Below are positions 15,860 through 25,800 of a DNA stretch of 50,665 nt, piece after piece (position 1 is the stretch's first letter; each line of letters opens with the position of its first letter). The translations under genes and the position numbers were made by a program. The notes beneath the pieces were generated by a model. That model made no database searches. It was given only the letters and a program-made list of their open reading frames with translations, and had not been told where the DNA came from. The DNA comes from Verrucomicrobiales bacterium (GTDB lineage: Bacteria; Verrucomicrobiota; Verrucomicrobiia; Limisphaerales; JAYPXF01): positions 1 through 50,665 of the forward strand of contig PBAL01000046.1 in NCBI GenBank assembly GCA_002715965.1, given 5' to 3'.

Positions 15860-18633
15860 TAGTCGACGTAGACAAATTCGTTGGAACTCAGGATTGCCTG
15901 GCAGAAGTTGGCCAGCGCGGCTTTGGCCGGTTCCTTGTGTTTGCGCTCGGTAAATTGTGCGCGCTGCTGATCGAGAAACTTTGTGGCGCGCATGTTTTCC
16001 TCACCGGTCATGAAACGGCCGTAGGCCAATTCCCAGGCAATGCGCATCTGCCGGTCCAAGTCGTCCTTCTCGATGTTGCGGATGCGCTCGCCCATGAGCT
16101 TTGCCTGTTGCATGACGAAATCATTATTCATGAACAGCAGTGCCTGGGGCGCGACGGTCGAAACACTTCGCTGGGTGCAATTCGGTTCCATGTCCGGCGC
16201 GTCGAAAGTGTTGAACATCGAGAGGATGCGCGAACGGCGAACCTGCACGTAAAGGCTGCGCCGTGATTCTTCGCCCTGCATGTCGACCGCCTTGCCGGGT
16301 TTGCGTTCCCCATCCAGATTCTCCTTCCCAAGGATGAACTGCCCGACTTCGTCCTCCATCACGGGAACGGGTTTGCCGAAGAGCTTGCGATTCAACTTGC
16401 CGCTCACCGTGAGGATGCTGTCGCGGATGGCCTCGGCCTCGAGACGCCGGACGTTCATGCGCGCGAGCAGGTGGTTATCGGGATCGGCTTCTTCCAGAGT
16501 CTGCGTGCGCGTGGAGGATTGTTTCCAGGTCTGGCTGGTGACGATCAGCTTGTGCAGGCGTTTGAGCTTCCAGCCGTTCTTCATGAAATCGGAAGCCAGC
16601 CAATCGAGAAGTTCAGGATGAGTTGGCGCTTCACCCAGCCGACCAAAATCGCCGGGGTTGCGTGCCAGCCCGTGCCCGAAATGATGCATCCAGAAACGAT
16701 TCATCAGCACACGCGCGGTGAGCGGATGCGTGCCGTCGGTGAGGCGTTTGGCAAAGGCGGTGCGACGTCCGGTGGTGGGCAAGGCCTTGTCGTTCACGGG
16801 AATGGGATTTTTCGGCAGCGAAACGACACTCAACTCAGCGGGCAAAACCTTGTCCTTTGGTGAATCGACGTTCCCGCGATGAAACAGGAAGGTGTCTGCA
16901 TACTTGCCGGGAACCTCGGTCAGGGCGCGGATGAATTGTTCCTCGGGTTTGGTATCGCGGATGGCCTTGGCGTCGGCTGCCATCTTATCCATCACCTTCT
17001 TGGCGAGCGATTCCCGATAATACTTCATCTTCGAATCGAACTCGGCCAATGCTTTTGCGCCTTCAGCGTCAAATTTGGCGAGGTTCTTTTCATCAATCTT
17101 TTCTTTCGGATGCTTCTTCTTTGCCTCGGCCAGAAGCAATTTCAGTTTCTCGCCCTTCTCCCGATTCAGCCGGCCGATCTCCACGTTGTATTCACGGTCG
17201 TAAAGGTAGAGCGAGCCGGCGCTGATCTGGCGGATGCTGGGATGGGCTTTGAGGAGCTTGTTTTGTTCGTCAGTGCGTTTCTTGGATTCGGTGAGGTAGG
17301 CCTTGCGCAAGGGCTCGCGCAGCTTTTCGGGCATGTTCTTCAGTTTCCACGTGAGCGTCCGTTCGATGAAGAAGTCGATCTTCTTCCGTCGCTCGGCATC
17401 AACAACCTTGGCCTTGGCTTCGATGTCTGCAGCGACCTTCCGATCCGCGTCGGTGTAGAGCGTGATGGCGCGTCCGCGTGGAGAACGCCAGTTCTTCCAG
17501 TCGATGGCCGGTTCGAAAATGGCGCGCAGGGCGTAGTAGTCGCGCTGGGGAATCGGATCGTAGCGATGGTTGTGGCATCGCGCACAATCAACCGTGAGGC
17601 CAAGGAGCGAATCGCCGACGATCTGCACGGTCTGAGAGATGACCTGGTTTCGTGCTTCGTTCTGATTGATGCCACCCGAGCCGGTTCCGTCAGGCGACAT
17701 GCGCAGGAAGCCGGTCGCGGTCAGCAGATCTATTTTGTCCTGCGACATTTCCTTGTGCGGGAAGGGAACCATTTCGTCGCCAGCCAGTTGTTCGCGGATA
17801 AACTGATCGAAGGGCATGTCGTCGTTGAAGGCGCCAATCACATAATCGCGATAACGCCAGGCCCAGAGACGTTCGGTGTCCGCCTCGGTGTAACCCTCCG
17901 AATCTGCGTATCCCGCGACATCCAGCCAATGGCGTCCCCAACGCTCACCGTAGTGCGGGGAATCCAGCAGCCGATCCACGAGTTCTCCGTGGGAAATGCT
18001 CAACGCGGAACCCAACTCTTCGGGCGTTGGTGGCAATCCGATCAAGTCGAGGTAAGCACGGCGGATGAGCGTCCGTTTCTTGGCCCGGGGCGAGAACTTG
18101 AGTTTGTTGTCGGCCAAACGCCTGCCCACGAAGGCGTCGATCGGATTCGTGGATCTCAGACCTTCAACAGCCGGTGGCTTGGGATCACGAATCGGCTGAT
18201 AGGCCCAATGCAGCCGATCTTCTTCGCTGATCAATACGTCCTCGGGATTATCCGGTTCGGCACGCAACGTCTTCGCGCCCGCGTTGATCCACTTGCGGAC
18301 AAGTTCGATCTCATGAAAAGGAAGCTTTTCCTTCCCCTTGGGCATCTCCCCGCTCTCAAGCTTTTGAAGCAGCAGGCTCTTTCCTCCATCCCCCGGAACC
18401 ACCGACGCTCCATTTTTTCCGCCGGCGACCAGGAGACGTTTCAGGCGGACATCCAAGCCGCCCTTCCTGACTCCGTCTTCTCCGTGGCAGTGAAAACAAT
18501 GCGTCTGAAAAATCGGGCGAATGTCGCGCTCAAAGCTCAGTGAGGACGATGCACCATCACCACTCTTGGCGCTTCCAATCGATGGAATCACCAAGCCGGC
18601 AATCAGCAACAGAGCTGTCGTGCGTGCGTGCAT
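15859..18633 (-). CDS. PSCyt1/DUF1549/DUF1553 cytochrome c-containing protein
   Basis: A 924-residue protein. The start is placed at the ATG at 18633, which yields the signal peptide MHARTTALLLIAGLVIPSIG; the open frame runs 38 codons further upstream without coding character. Domains in order: a PSCyt1 cytochrome domain with the haem motif C-F-H-C-H at residues 46-50 and a distal Met in GEMPKGKEKLP; DUF1549 (about 140-350, with HYGERWGRHWLDVAGYADSE and VDCARCHNHRYDPI, a second CxxCH); a charged helical linker (about 400-590); and DUF1553 (about 650-900, with LTARVLMNRFWMHHFGHGL). The gene is first in a two-gene unit with DUF1501. It is divergent from the conserved 127-residue protein, with a 97-base shared promoter region. 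Confidence 0.93.
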   Translation of the reverse strand: MHARTTALLLIAGLVIPSIGSAKSGDGASSSLSFERDIRPIFQTHCFHCHGEDGVRKGGLDVRLKRLLVAGGKNGASVVPGDGGKSLLLQKLESGEMPKGKEKLPFHEIELVRKWINAGAKTLRAEPDNPEDVLISEEDRLHWAYQPIRDPKPPAVEGLRSTNPIDAFVGRRLADNKLKFSPRAKKRTLIRRAYLDLIGLPPTPEELGSALSISHGELVDRLLDSPHYGERWGRHWLDVAGYADSEGYTEADTERLWAWRYRDYVIGAFNDDMPFDQFIREQLAGDEMVPFPHKEMSQDKIDLLTATGFLRMSPDGTGSGGINQNEARNQVISQTVQIVGDSLLGLTVDCARCHNHRYDPIPQRDYYALRAIFEPAIDWKNWRSPRGRAITLYTDADRKVAADIEAKAKVVDAERRKKIDFFIERTLTWKLKNMPEKLREPLRKAYLTESKKRTDEQNKLLKAHPSIRQISAGSLYLYDREYNVEIGRLNREKGEKLKLLLAEAKKKHPKEKIDEKNLAKFDAEGAKALAEFDSKMKYYRESLAKKVMDKMAADAKAIRDTKPEEQFIRALTEVPGKYADTFLFHRGNVDSPKDKVLPAELSVVSLPKNPIPVNDKALPTTGRRTAFAKRLTDGTHPLTARVLMNRFWMHHFGHGLARNPGDFGRLGEAPTHPELLDWLASDFMKNGWKLKRLHKLIVTSQTWKQSSTRTQTLEEADPDNHLLARMNVRRLEAEAIRDSILTVSGKLNRKLFGKPVPVMEDEVGQFILGKENLDGERKPGKAVDMQGEESRRSLYVQVRRSRILSMFNTFDAPDMEPNCTQRSVSTVAPQALLFMNNDFVMQQAKLMGERIRNIEKDDLDRQMRIAWELAYGRFMTGEENMRATKFLDQQRAQFTERKHKEPAKAALANFCQAILSSNEFVYVD

Positions 18634-18730
18634 GGTTTGTATTATGTATGTGAGAATCCCCGATAATTCAATTGGGAAAGACCTGCAGACCGATGAAGGG
18701 ACGATCATTGACCGGCACGTGTTCACACCT

Positions 18731-19114
18731 ATGTTTCGTCGACTCATGCGTTACCTCGTCAAAGCCAGGCTCAAGCCGGGGAGGAGGAAAGCCCTTTTAT
18801 CGGCGATTGAAGATGGTTCGTTGGGCCGAAGCTCGGTGGCGGGTGGGGAATACGTTCGCAACATGGAAGCCGCGCGCATCGCTGCGGACGGGAAGGTGAG
18901 TTGGGTGGAAATCTGTTTCTGCAACACGCCGTTGGAGGAGGAACGACCGTATTGGGAGGAGTATTTCGAATTGCTCGAAATCAAGGACGCGCATTCGCGG
19001 AAGAACTGCCGGGACTTGAACGGAACCGAGCCGTGGGCCTGCATGGATTGCGAGCGCACAGAGAGGCTGGAATCACGCATGGACGGAACCGGCAAGCGGT
19101 TCCTCGACGTATGA
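18731..19114 (+). CDS. Conserved 127-residue hypothetical protein
   Basis: The ATG at 18731 gives MFRRLMRYLVKARLKPGRRK. The frame is open upstream to 18521, but that part overlaps the divergent cytochrome gene and lacks coding character. I recall very similar uncharacterised proteins from several phyla, sharing LLSAIEDGSLGRSSVAGGEY, then VEICFCNTPLEEERPYWEEY, then NGTEPWACMDC. The PWACMDC segment with the earlier ICFC may bind a metal or form disulfides; this is a guess from residue pattern only. There is no signal peptide, so it is presumably cytoplasmic. It lies 45 bases before the mannonate dehydratase on the same strand, but a functional link to sugar-acid metabolism is not established. 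Confidence 0.75.
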   Translation: MFRRLMRYLVKARLKPGRRKALLSAIEDGSLGRSSVAGGEYVRNMEAARIAADGKVSWVEICFCNTPLEEERPYWEEYFELLEIKDAHSRKNCRDLNGTEPWACMDCERTERLESRMDGTGKRFLDV

Positions 19115-19159
19115 CTTCGCTTGAATGATCCGGCGCTGACGCTATACAGCCAGCCGTTC

Positions 19160-20104
19160 ATGAAACTTGCTTCCGTCCTCACACCCCTCTCAGACGAGAA
19201 TCTCAGGCTCGCCGCGCAGTGTGGTGTGGAAGCGATTGTCTCTCGCTATCCGGAGCCCGGCGAAAGTGCGTTGATCGAGCTGAAGGAGCGGATCGAGTCC
19301 TTTGGGATGCAGCTGGCGTCGATCGAGGGCTACCTGCCGATCGAGCGGATCAAGTTGGGCATCGACGACGGCACTGATCTGGAGGAATTGAAAACGCTGA
19401 TCCGGAACATGGGGAAGATCGGCATTCCGATCCTCTGCTACAACTTCATCGCCGGAACCGATTGGGTTCGCACGGAATTGGCCGCGCCCGAACGTGGTGG
19501 TGCCAAGGTGACCGGCTTCAATCTACAGGATGCTGAAAATGCAGTATCCCTGAATCACAAGGCGGTTGATGAGTCGCCCAGCATCGGCGCGGATGATCTT
19601 TGGAAGAATCTCGAGCAGCTTCTGAAGGAGATCGTGCCAGTCGCCGAGGAGGCGGGCGTGACGCTGGCCATGCATCCGGACGACCCACCATTGCCGGAGT
19701 TCGATGGCCGAGCACGCATCATGAATTCCGTGGAAAGCTTTGAACGACTGGTCAATCTCGCGCCCAGTCCCCGCAATGCGATCTGCTTCTGCCAGGGCAC
19801 CTTTGCCACAATGGGCGTCGATATTCCGGCGACGATTCGCCGACTTGGGGAACACATTCGCTACGTGCACTTCCGAGATGTGCGAGGAACGCCGGAGCAG
19901 TTCGTCGAGACCTTTCACGACAACGGCCCCACAGACATGGCAGCTGCCATCAGTGCGCTGAAGGAAGTTGGATTCGATGGTCCCATTCGTCCGGATCATG
20001 TCCCGCAGATGGAAGGCGAAGACGACGGTGAACCCGGTTACACGATGAAGGGAAGACTGTTTGCCTTTGGCTACATCCGTGGTCTGATGCACGGCGCGTC
20101 GTGA
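19160..20104 (+). CDS. uxuA: Mannonate dehydratase (UxuA-like)
   Basis: A 314-residue cytoplasmic enzyme expected to convert D-mannonate to 2-keto-3-deoxy-D-gluconate in hexuronate degradation (EC 4.2.1.8). The start is taken at the ATG at 19160 (MKLASVLTPLSDENLRLAAQ); an upstream ATG at 19121 adds 13 residues. It is a TIM-barrel of the xylose-isomerase-like type. Family motifs visible: PILCYNFIAGTDWVRTE, MHPDDPPLPEF around residue 171, ICFCQGTFATMG, YVHFRDVRGTPEQFVETFHD and PIRPDHVPQMEGEDD, which contribute the metal ligands. It is shorter than E. coli UxuA (about 390) but normal for the shorter bacterial branch. Neighbours are an enolase-superfamily dehydratase and an MFS transporter, consistent with sugar-acid use. 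Confidence 0.88.
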   Translation: MKLASVLTPLSDENLRLAAQCGVEAIVSRYPEPGESALIELKERIESFGMQLASIEGYLPIERIKLGIDDGTDLEELKTLIRNMGKIGIPILCYNFIAGTDWVRTELAAPERGGAKVTGFNLQDAENAVSLNHKAVDESPSIGADDLWKNLEQLLKEIVPVAEEAGVTLAMHPDDPPLPEFDGRARIMNSVESFERLVNLAPSPRNAICFCQGTFATMGVDIPATIRRLGEHIRYVHFRDVRGTPEQFVETFHDNGPTDMAAAISALKEVGFDGPIRPDHVPQMEGEDDGEPGYTMKGRLFAFGYIRGLMHGAS

Positions 20105-20232
20105 AAAATCCAAACTCCAATCTCCAAGTCTCAAAGAAGCTGCAAGCTCCAAGCTTCAGTCACAGGAGTTCGATTGCTCCAACGATGCTTGATTGGATAT
20201 TGAAGCTTGAAGTTTATTTGGAGCTTTCCTCG
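20105..20232. repeat. CTCCAA-rich inverted-repeat element, copy 1
   Basis: The left part (20105-20158) is built of short phrases such as AAACTCCAATCTCCAAG and AAGCTCCAAGCTTCA. The right part (20200-20231) reads as their complement, TGAAGCTTGAAGTTTATTTG followed by GAGCTT. A long imperfect hairpin is possible. A clearly related element lies at 29320-29473. It sits in the gap between mannonate dehydratase and the next gene. Confidence 0.6.
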
Positions 20233-20253
20233 CCTACTCGCTGAAAAATACGC

Positions 20254-21480
20254 ATGCCCAAAATCACCGCCATCGAAACCACCATTCCCGCGGGGATCAT
20301 GACCAACCTCGTGCTCATCCGCGTTCACACAAACGCGGGGATCATTGGTTGTGGGGAGACCTACTACACACCGCACGCAATTCAGGCGTTAGTGCATGAT
20401 TGGATGGCCGAGCGATTGATCGGCGCCGAGGCGACGGACATCGAATCGCATTGGCGATTTCTTTACGAGCGTTGCTCGGCCTTTGGTGCGCCCGGCGCAG
20501 AGATGCGCGCCTTGTCGGCAATCGACGTGGCGCTTTGGGATATCCTTGGTCAGGAATGCGGCAAGCCGGTCTGGCAGTTGTTGGGCGGAGCGGTTCAGAA
20601 GCAGGTGCCCATTTACAACACCTGTGGTGGGCCGGGTTACGGAGCGGTGAAGCAGTCCTCGGCTGAAGTTGCGAGTCATCCCGGCTGGCCCGGTTACGGT
20701 GATGAAGGGGCCCCCGGTCCCTTGCAGGACAACTGGTCTTCCATTCACGCGGCTGGCGATCTGGCGGAGGAGTTCGTGAAGGAAGGAATTGCGGGCATGA
20801 AAGTCTGGCCCTTCGATCGATACGCGCATCGCAATGGCGGCCTGCGAATGAGCGCGACGGACATCGAGGCCGGAATGAAACCGCTGCGCGAAATCCGCGA
20901 ACGCGTCGGCAATCAGATCGAGATCATGATCGAAGGTCATGCCTTCTTTGAACTCCCCGCGGCGCTTCGATTGGCCGAGGCGTTGAGGGAGATTCAGCCA
21001 TTCTGGTTGGAAGACGTCTTGCGTGTGGACAGTTTCAGCACGCTGGCAGATTTCCGTCGGCAAAGCGGAATGCCCATTGCCGCATCGGAGATGTTGCTGG
21101 GACGCAATGCGTATCTGTCCCTGCTTCAATCGCAGGCAGCGGACTACATCATGGTCGATCCCACCTGGGCGGGGGGAATCAGTGAAACGCGCCGAATCAT
21201 CGAGATGGCCCAAGCCTTCAATGTGCCGGCGACAATGCATGATTGCACCGGTCCGCTGACGCTTTTCTCTGGCCTGCATTGCGCAAGCGCTTCGGCGAAC
21301 GTCGTATTTCAGGAAACGGTTCGCGCACACATTCGCACCTTTTACGACCGCCTGATCGACCGGCAGCCGGTCATTGAGAACGGCAAAATCATTCCACCCA
21401 ACGATCCGGGTTTGGGAACGGCCTTGCTCCCGGAACTGTTTACTCCCGGACAGGACCAGTATCGAAAGACAGAACTGTGA
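20254..21480 (+). CDS. Mandelate racemase/muconate lactonizing (enolase superfamily) sugar-acid dehydratase
   Basis: A 408-residue cytoplasmic enzyme. The capping domain is N-terminal (MPKITAIETTIPAGIMTN, GIIGCGETYYTP, SAIDVALWDILGQECGKP). The barrel carries the three metal-binding acids with typical spacing: Glu227 in MIEGHAF, Glu253 in FWLEDV and Glu279 in AASEM. Candidate catalytic residues are Lys183 in AGMKVWPFD and His329 in TMHDCTGP. This is the pattern of acid-sugar dehydratases (galactonate, mannonate or gluconate class); I cannot fix the substrate. Context, next to mannonate dehydratase and overlapping an ACS-type transporter gene by four bases (GTGA), favours an aldonic or uronic acid. 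Confidence 0.85.
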   Translation: MPKITAIETTIPAGIMTNLVLIRVHTNAGIIGCGETYYTPHAIQALVHDWMAERLIGAEATDIESHWRFLYERCSAFGAPGAEMRALSAIDVALWDILGQECGKPVWQLLGGAVQKQVPIYNTCGGPGYGAVKQSSAEVASHPGWPGYGDEGAPGPLQDNWSSIHAAGDLAEEFVKEGIAGMKVWPFDRYAHRNGGLRMSATDIEAGMKPLREIRERVGNQIEIMIEGHAFFELPAALRLAEALREIQPFWLEDVLRVDSFSTLADFRRQSGMPIAASEMLLGRNAYLSLLQSQAADYIMVDPTWAGGISETRRIIEMAQAFNVPATMHDCTGPLTLFSGLHCASASANVVFQETVRAHIRTFYDRLIDRQPVIENGKIIPPNDPGLGTALLPELFTPGQDQYRKTEL

Positions 21481-22760
21481 CAGATACCCAAAACGCAACA
21501 CAGGTCCGATACCGCGTCATCGGCGTCACCACGCTTGCCGCGGTGATGCTCTATCTCGATCGCGTGTGCATTGCCGAGATCGCGAAGCTGGATTCGTTCG
21601 CCACTTCGATGGGCATGAGCTCGGCACAGGTGGGCACGATGTTGTCGGCCTTCTTCTTCGCGTATGCGCTGGGACAGGTTCCGGCGGGTTGGTTGTCGGA
21701 TCGATTCGGCGCAAGACGTTTACTCCCGATTTACATTGTTGGCTGGTCCCTTTGCACGATCTGCACGGGACTTGCGACCGGGTTTGTGATGTTGATGGCA
21801 GTGCGGTTGATCTTCGGATTCATGCAGGCGGGCTGTTATCCGACCGCGGGCAGTCTGATCAAACGATGGAGTCCTCTTTCCAGACGCGGCACGGTGAGCA
21901 GCATTGTATCCGTTGGCGGCCGTGTTGGTGGTGCGATCGCGCCTTTGCTGACGGCTTGGTTGTTGGAGGACGTGATTGGATGGCGATGGGTGTTGGTGCT
22001 CTACGGAATCTCCGGTCTGTTCGTAGCCGCGTTGTTCTGGCGGACATTCCGCGAAACGCCCGCTGATCATCCGGATTGCAACGAAACGGAACAGGCATTG
22101 ATTGCCGGAGATTCTCCGGAGACGGGCGAAACCGGACCGCCTCCGTTTCCACCGCTGTTGCCGTTGATCAAGAGCGGGACCATGTGGCTGATGTGCCTGC
22201 TGCAATACGGCATCAACATTGGCTGGGTCTTTCTCATCACCTGGCTGCCGAAGTATCTGAAAGAAGTCAAAGGCGTGGAGCAAACCCAGGGCGGGCTGAT
22301 GTCCACGATTGTCCTGTTCGCGGGAATCGTCGGCATGCTACTGGGCGGTCAGTTGACCGACTATTGCTGCCGCAAGCTGGGACGCCGATTGGGCCGGTCA
22401 CTGCCGATCATCGCTTGCTATGCCGTTGCCGTGGTTGCCTACCTTTCCTGCCTCAAACTCGAATCGGCCTGGGCCTTCATCGCAGCCGCTTCAACGGTCG
22501 CATTCGTCACTGATCTGAGCGTGCCTGCCATTTGGGCCTACATGCAGGATGTGGGCGGCAAAAACACCGCGGCAGTCTTTGGTTGGGGCAACATGTGGGG
22601 CAACTTCGGTGCAGCCACGACGCCCTTGTTGGTTCCGATCGTATTGAACAAGTGGGATGCGAACGGCGACTGGCATGAGGCGTTTTATATCTTTGCCGCG
22701 GGCTACTTCGTGGCGGGTCTGGCCGCCGTGGGCATCAATGCCGACAAGAAGGTTGCGTAG
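21477..22760 (+). CDS. MFS transporter, anion:cation symporter family (hexuronate/sugar-acid type)
   Basis: A 427-residue inner-membrane protein with 12 predicted helices. The GTG start overlaps the stop of the preceding dehydratase gene (GTGA), so the genes are translationally coupled. ACS-family marks are visible: MLYLDRVCIAEIA in TM1, FFFAYALGQVPAGWLSDRFG (motif A) and RLIFGFMQAGCYPTAGSLIK (the region with the conserved Gly and Pro), then a central loop rich in acidic residues between the two halves. ExuT/GudP-like members import hexuronates, glucarate or galactonate with protons. The enzymes encoded upstream make a hexuronate or aldonate the likely cargo; this is inferred. Confidence 0.9.
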   Translation: MTDTQNATQVRYRVIGVTTLAAVMLYLDRVCIAEIAKLDSFATSMGMSSAQVGTMLSAFFFAYALGQVPAGWLSDRFGARRLLPIYIVGWSLCTICTGLATGFVMLMAVRLIFGFMQAGCYPTAGSLIKRWSPLSRRGTVSSIVSVGGRVGGAIAPLLTAWLLEDVIGWRWVLVLYGISGLFVAALFWRTFRETPADHPDCNETEQALIAGDSPETGETGPPPFPPLLPLIKSGTMWLMCLLQYGINIGWVFLITWLPKYLKEVKGVEQTQGGLMSTIVLFAGIVGMLLGGQLTDYCCRKLGRRLGRSLPIIACYAVAVVAYLSCLKLESAWAFIAAASTVAFVTDLSVPAIWAYMQDVGGKNTAAVFGWGNMWGNFGAATTPLLVPIVLNKWDANGDWHEAFYIFAAGYFVAGLAAVGINADKKVA

Positions 22761-22805
22761 CTTGGACAGGCTTGGCGACGCGGATGCGCGACGGTAGGTT
22801 TGGAA

Positions 22806-25800
22806 ATGCGCATTCCCGTCCTGTCGTTCTGGCTCGCAACGCTCATTGGCGTTTCTGCGGCTGACGATCCCTTCGCCCAGCATGTGCGCACGACGGATCC
22901 ATTGACGCCCGAGCAGCAGCTGAAGTCCTTTCACCTGCCCGAGGGTTTGAAGATTCAACTGGTCGCTGCGGAGCCAGACCTGCGCAAGCCCTTGAACATG
23001 GCCTTCGACGTCTCGGGACGGTTGTGGGTAACCGAGTCGCGGGAATATCCCTTCGCAGCGCCGACAAACTCCCGCCCGCGCGATACCATCCGCATCTTCT
23101 CGGATATTGATGAGAGCGGCCGCGCGCGCGGTGTCTCCACCTTTGCCACCAACCTGAACATTCCGATCGGCCTCTATCCCTTCCGTTCACCATCGAGTGA
23201 TCCAACGGACTCGCGATCCACGTGGAAGTGCGTGGTCTGGTCCATTCCCAACATCCTTCTGCTTGAGGACAGCGATCACAATGGCGCGGCCGATCGATCG
23301 AAGGTGCTCTACGGTCCCTTCGATTACACGCGAGACACCCACGGCAACCAGGCGAGCTTCCGTCGTGCTCCGGACGGGTGGATCTATGCAACGCATGGAT
23401 TCAACAACCAGTCGAAGGTTTCTGGAACCGATGGGCATGAAATCGAGCTGAGTTCAGGAAACACCTATCGCTTTCGGCTCGACGGTTCACGGATCGAGAA
23501 GTGGACCCACGGACAGGTGAATCCCTTCGGCCTCTATTTCGACGCACGGGGAAATCTTTACTCGGCAGATTGTCACAGTTCTCCAATCTATCAACTTCTT
23601 CGCGGGGCCTATTATCCCAGCTTTGGGAAACCGCATGACGGTTTGGGATTTGGGCCCACGACCATTCAGCACAGTCACGGTTCAACGGCGATTGCCGGCA
23701 TCGTGATGCTCGAAGACCCGGCGTGGGGGCAGGAATTTCAACGCGATCTGTTGATCGGGAACGTGATGACGAGCCGCATTAATCGCGATCGCCTTGAATG
23801 GCGCGGATCCAGCAGCGTGGGGCATGAGGAGGACGATTTTCTCAAGTGCGACGATCCGTGGTTTCGCCCGGTTGATCTGCAGCTTGGCCCCGATGGACTT
23901 CTGTATATCGCCGACTTTTACAACCGCATTATCGGACACTACGAAGTGCCTTTGGACCATCCCGGCCGCGATCGGGAACGCGGGAGGATCTGGCGCGTGT
24001 TGCCCACGGGGGCGCCATACCTGGATTCGGCCTTACCGTTGAATCCGGCCGGTCTGGTTGCTGAATTGAATTCAGTCAATTCAACGCGTCGCTCACTCGC
24101 GTTGAATGATCTCGCGGAGAACCATTGCCTGGATGGCAAGAGGGTTGATCACGGAACAGCTCGCGGTTGGATTGGTTCAATGTGGCTTCAGCATCGCGCG
24201 GGAGTTTTGGAGAGCGAGACTCTGATTTCGATGATTGAGTCCGGGGCACTTCACACCGGTGAGTGGGCGGCCCGGGCAGCTGCCGAGCATGAGAATTGGT
24301 CGGACGAATTGGTCCGCAAGATGAAGTCAGCGTTGAAACACGACTACGCAATGCTCCAGCGCTGTGCTGCTGAAGCTCTCGGTCAACACCCTGAGTATCC
24401 CGCGATCAGGGAATTAGCCGAACTCTTGGAGAATGCGCCCGCGGAAGACACTCATCTGCGCCACGTCATCCGAATCGCGTTGCGCAATCAACTTGCCGGC
24501 GCGGGGGATGAGGGATTCAAGACCGCAGCAAGTCTCGAAGCACCGGCGCGCCGGGCCATTGGAGAACTCTGTGTGGCGGTTCCCAGCGCCAATGCCGCGA
24601 AGTTCATCCTCAGTCACGGAATGAGGGCGGATTCGTCTGAGGAGCTTCGCCGGGCGCAATTCAGGCACATTGCGGAGCACATTGATCGGGAACACCTCGA
24701 TCAGTTCGCCATGGTCATGCGCGAGCGGAACGAGAGCCTCGATCGCCAAGTCGATGTCTTTCGCTACTTCCTGGACGGCTTGTCTGCGCGTGGAGAAACC
24801 GGTGATCGTATCGGTGGGACGATTGCTGATTGGGGGCGGGAACTGACGCAACAATTGCTGGCGAAGGAGGAACTAGACCGATCCGTGTGGGGCAACACAC
24901 CGCGACCACGCCGTTCCCGGCAGGCGAATCCCTGGGCGATTCAGGAACGCCGGTGTCGTGATGGCAAGACTTCCAGACTCATTTCCAGTCACCCACATGG
25001 CGAACGCCTCACGGGCCGGTTGCGGTCCAAGAGTTTCAAGCTCCCGGGCAAGCTCAGCTTCTATCTCTGCGGGCATCGAGGTTTTCCGGACAAGGAAGCG
25101 CACACGTACAATCGCGTTCGTATTCGCCTCGCAGACTCAAACCGAATTCTCCACGAAGCCTTCCCTCCGCGACATGACACTGCAGAGAAGATCGAATGGG
25201 ATCTTTCGGGTTTTGCCGGCAGAGACGGCTATTTCGAGGCAATCGATGGCGACAGCGACAGCGCTTACGCCTGGCTGGCCTTCGGGCGATTCGAACCGGC
25301 TCTCGATGAACTGAAACTTCAGAATCCGAAGGCCCTGGCAGAGCGAACATTGATTGGCGCCAGGCTCGCCAAGGATTTGCAACTCGCCATTCGTGAACCG
25401 ATTCATCGGCTGGTGTCGGATCCGCACACCGACTTCAATGTGCGGGCGGAAGCCGCGTCGGCGCTGGCCCGGATGAATCAGGGTGGGTTGCGTTGGATGC
25501 TGGCACGTGTCGTCGGGACACCGGAAGTGCGGGATGGCCTGAGAGAAGAGGCTGGTGAGGAGCTGGTTGCAGATGAAGATGCAGCTGAGTTTATTGTTCG
25601 GGCCATGTCGCGCACAACGGCCGCGCAACAATTGGAACTGGCGCGAATTCTCGCAGGCAGCGCGGTGGGATCGAAGCAGCTCATACAATTGATCGAGAGT
25701 GGGAAGACCTCACGCGCTGTTCTCACTGATTCGACGGTTTCGAAAAAACTGATCGCCGTTTCGGCCGTCAACGCGGAACTCATCACATCTCTGACGCGTG

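Noticed and set aside
16879..18543. 554-codon plus-strand frame opposite the PSCyt1/DUF1549 gene
   Set aside because: Hydrophobic-looking product, but it is the complement of a clear DUF1549/PSCyt1 protein with haem motifs and has no family features.
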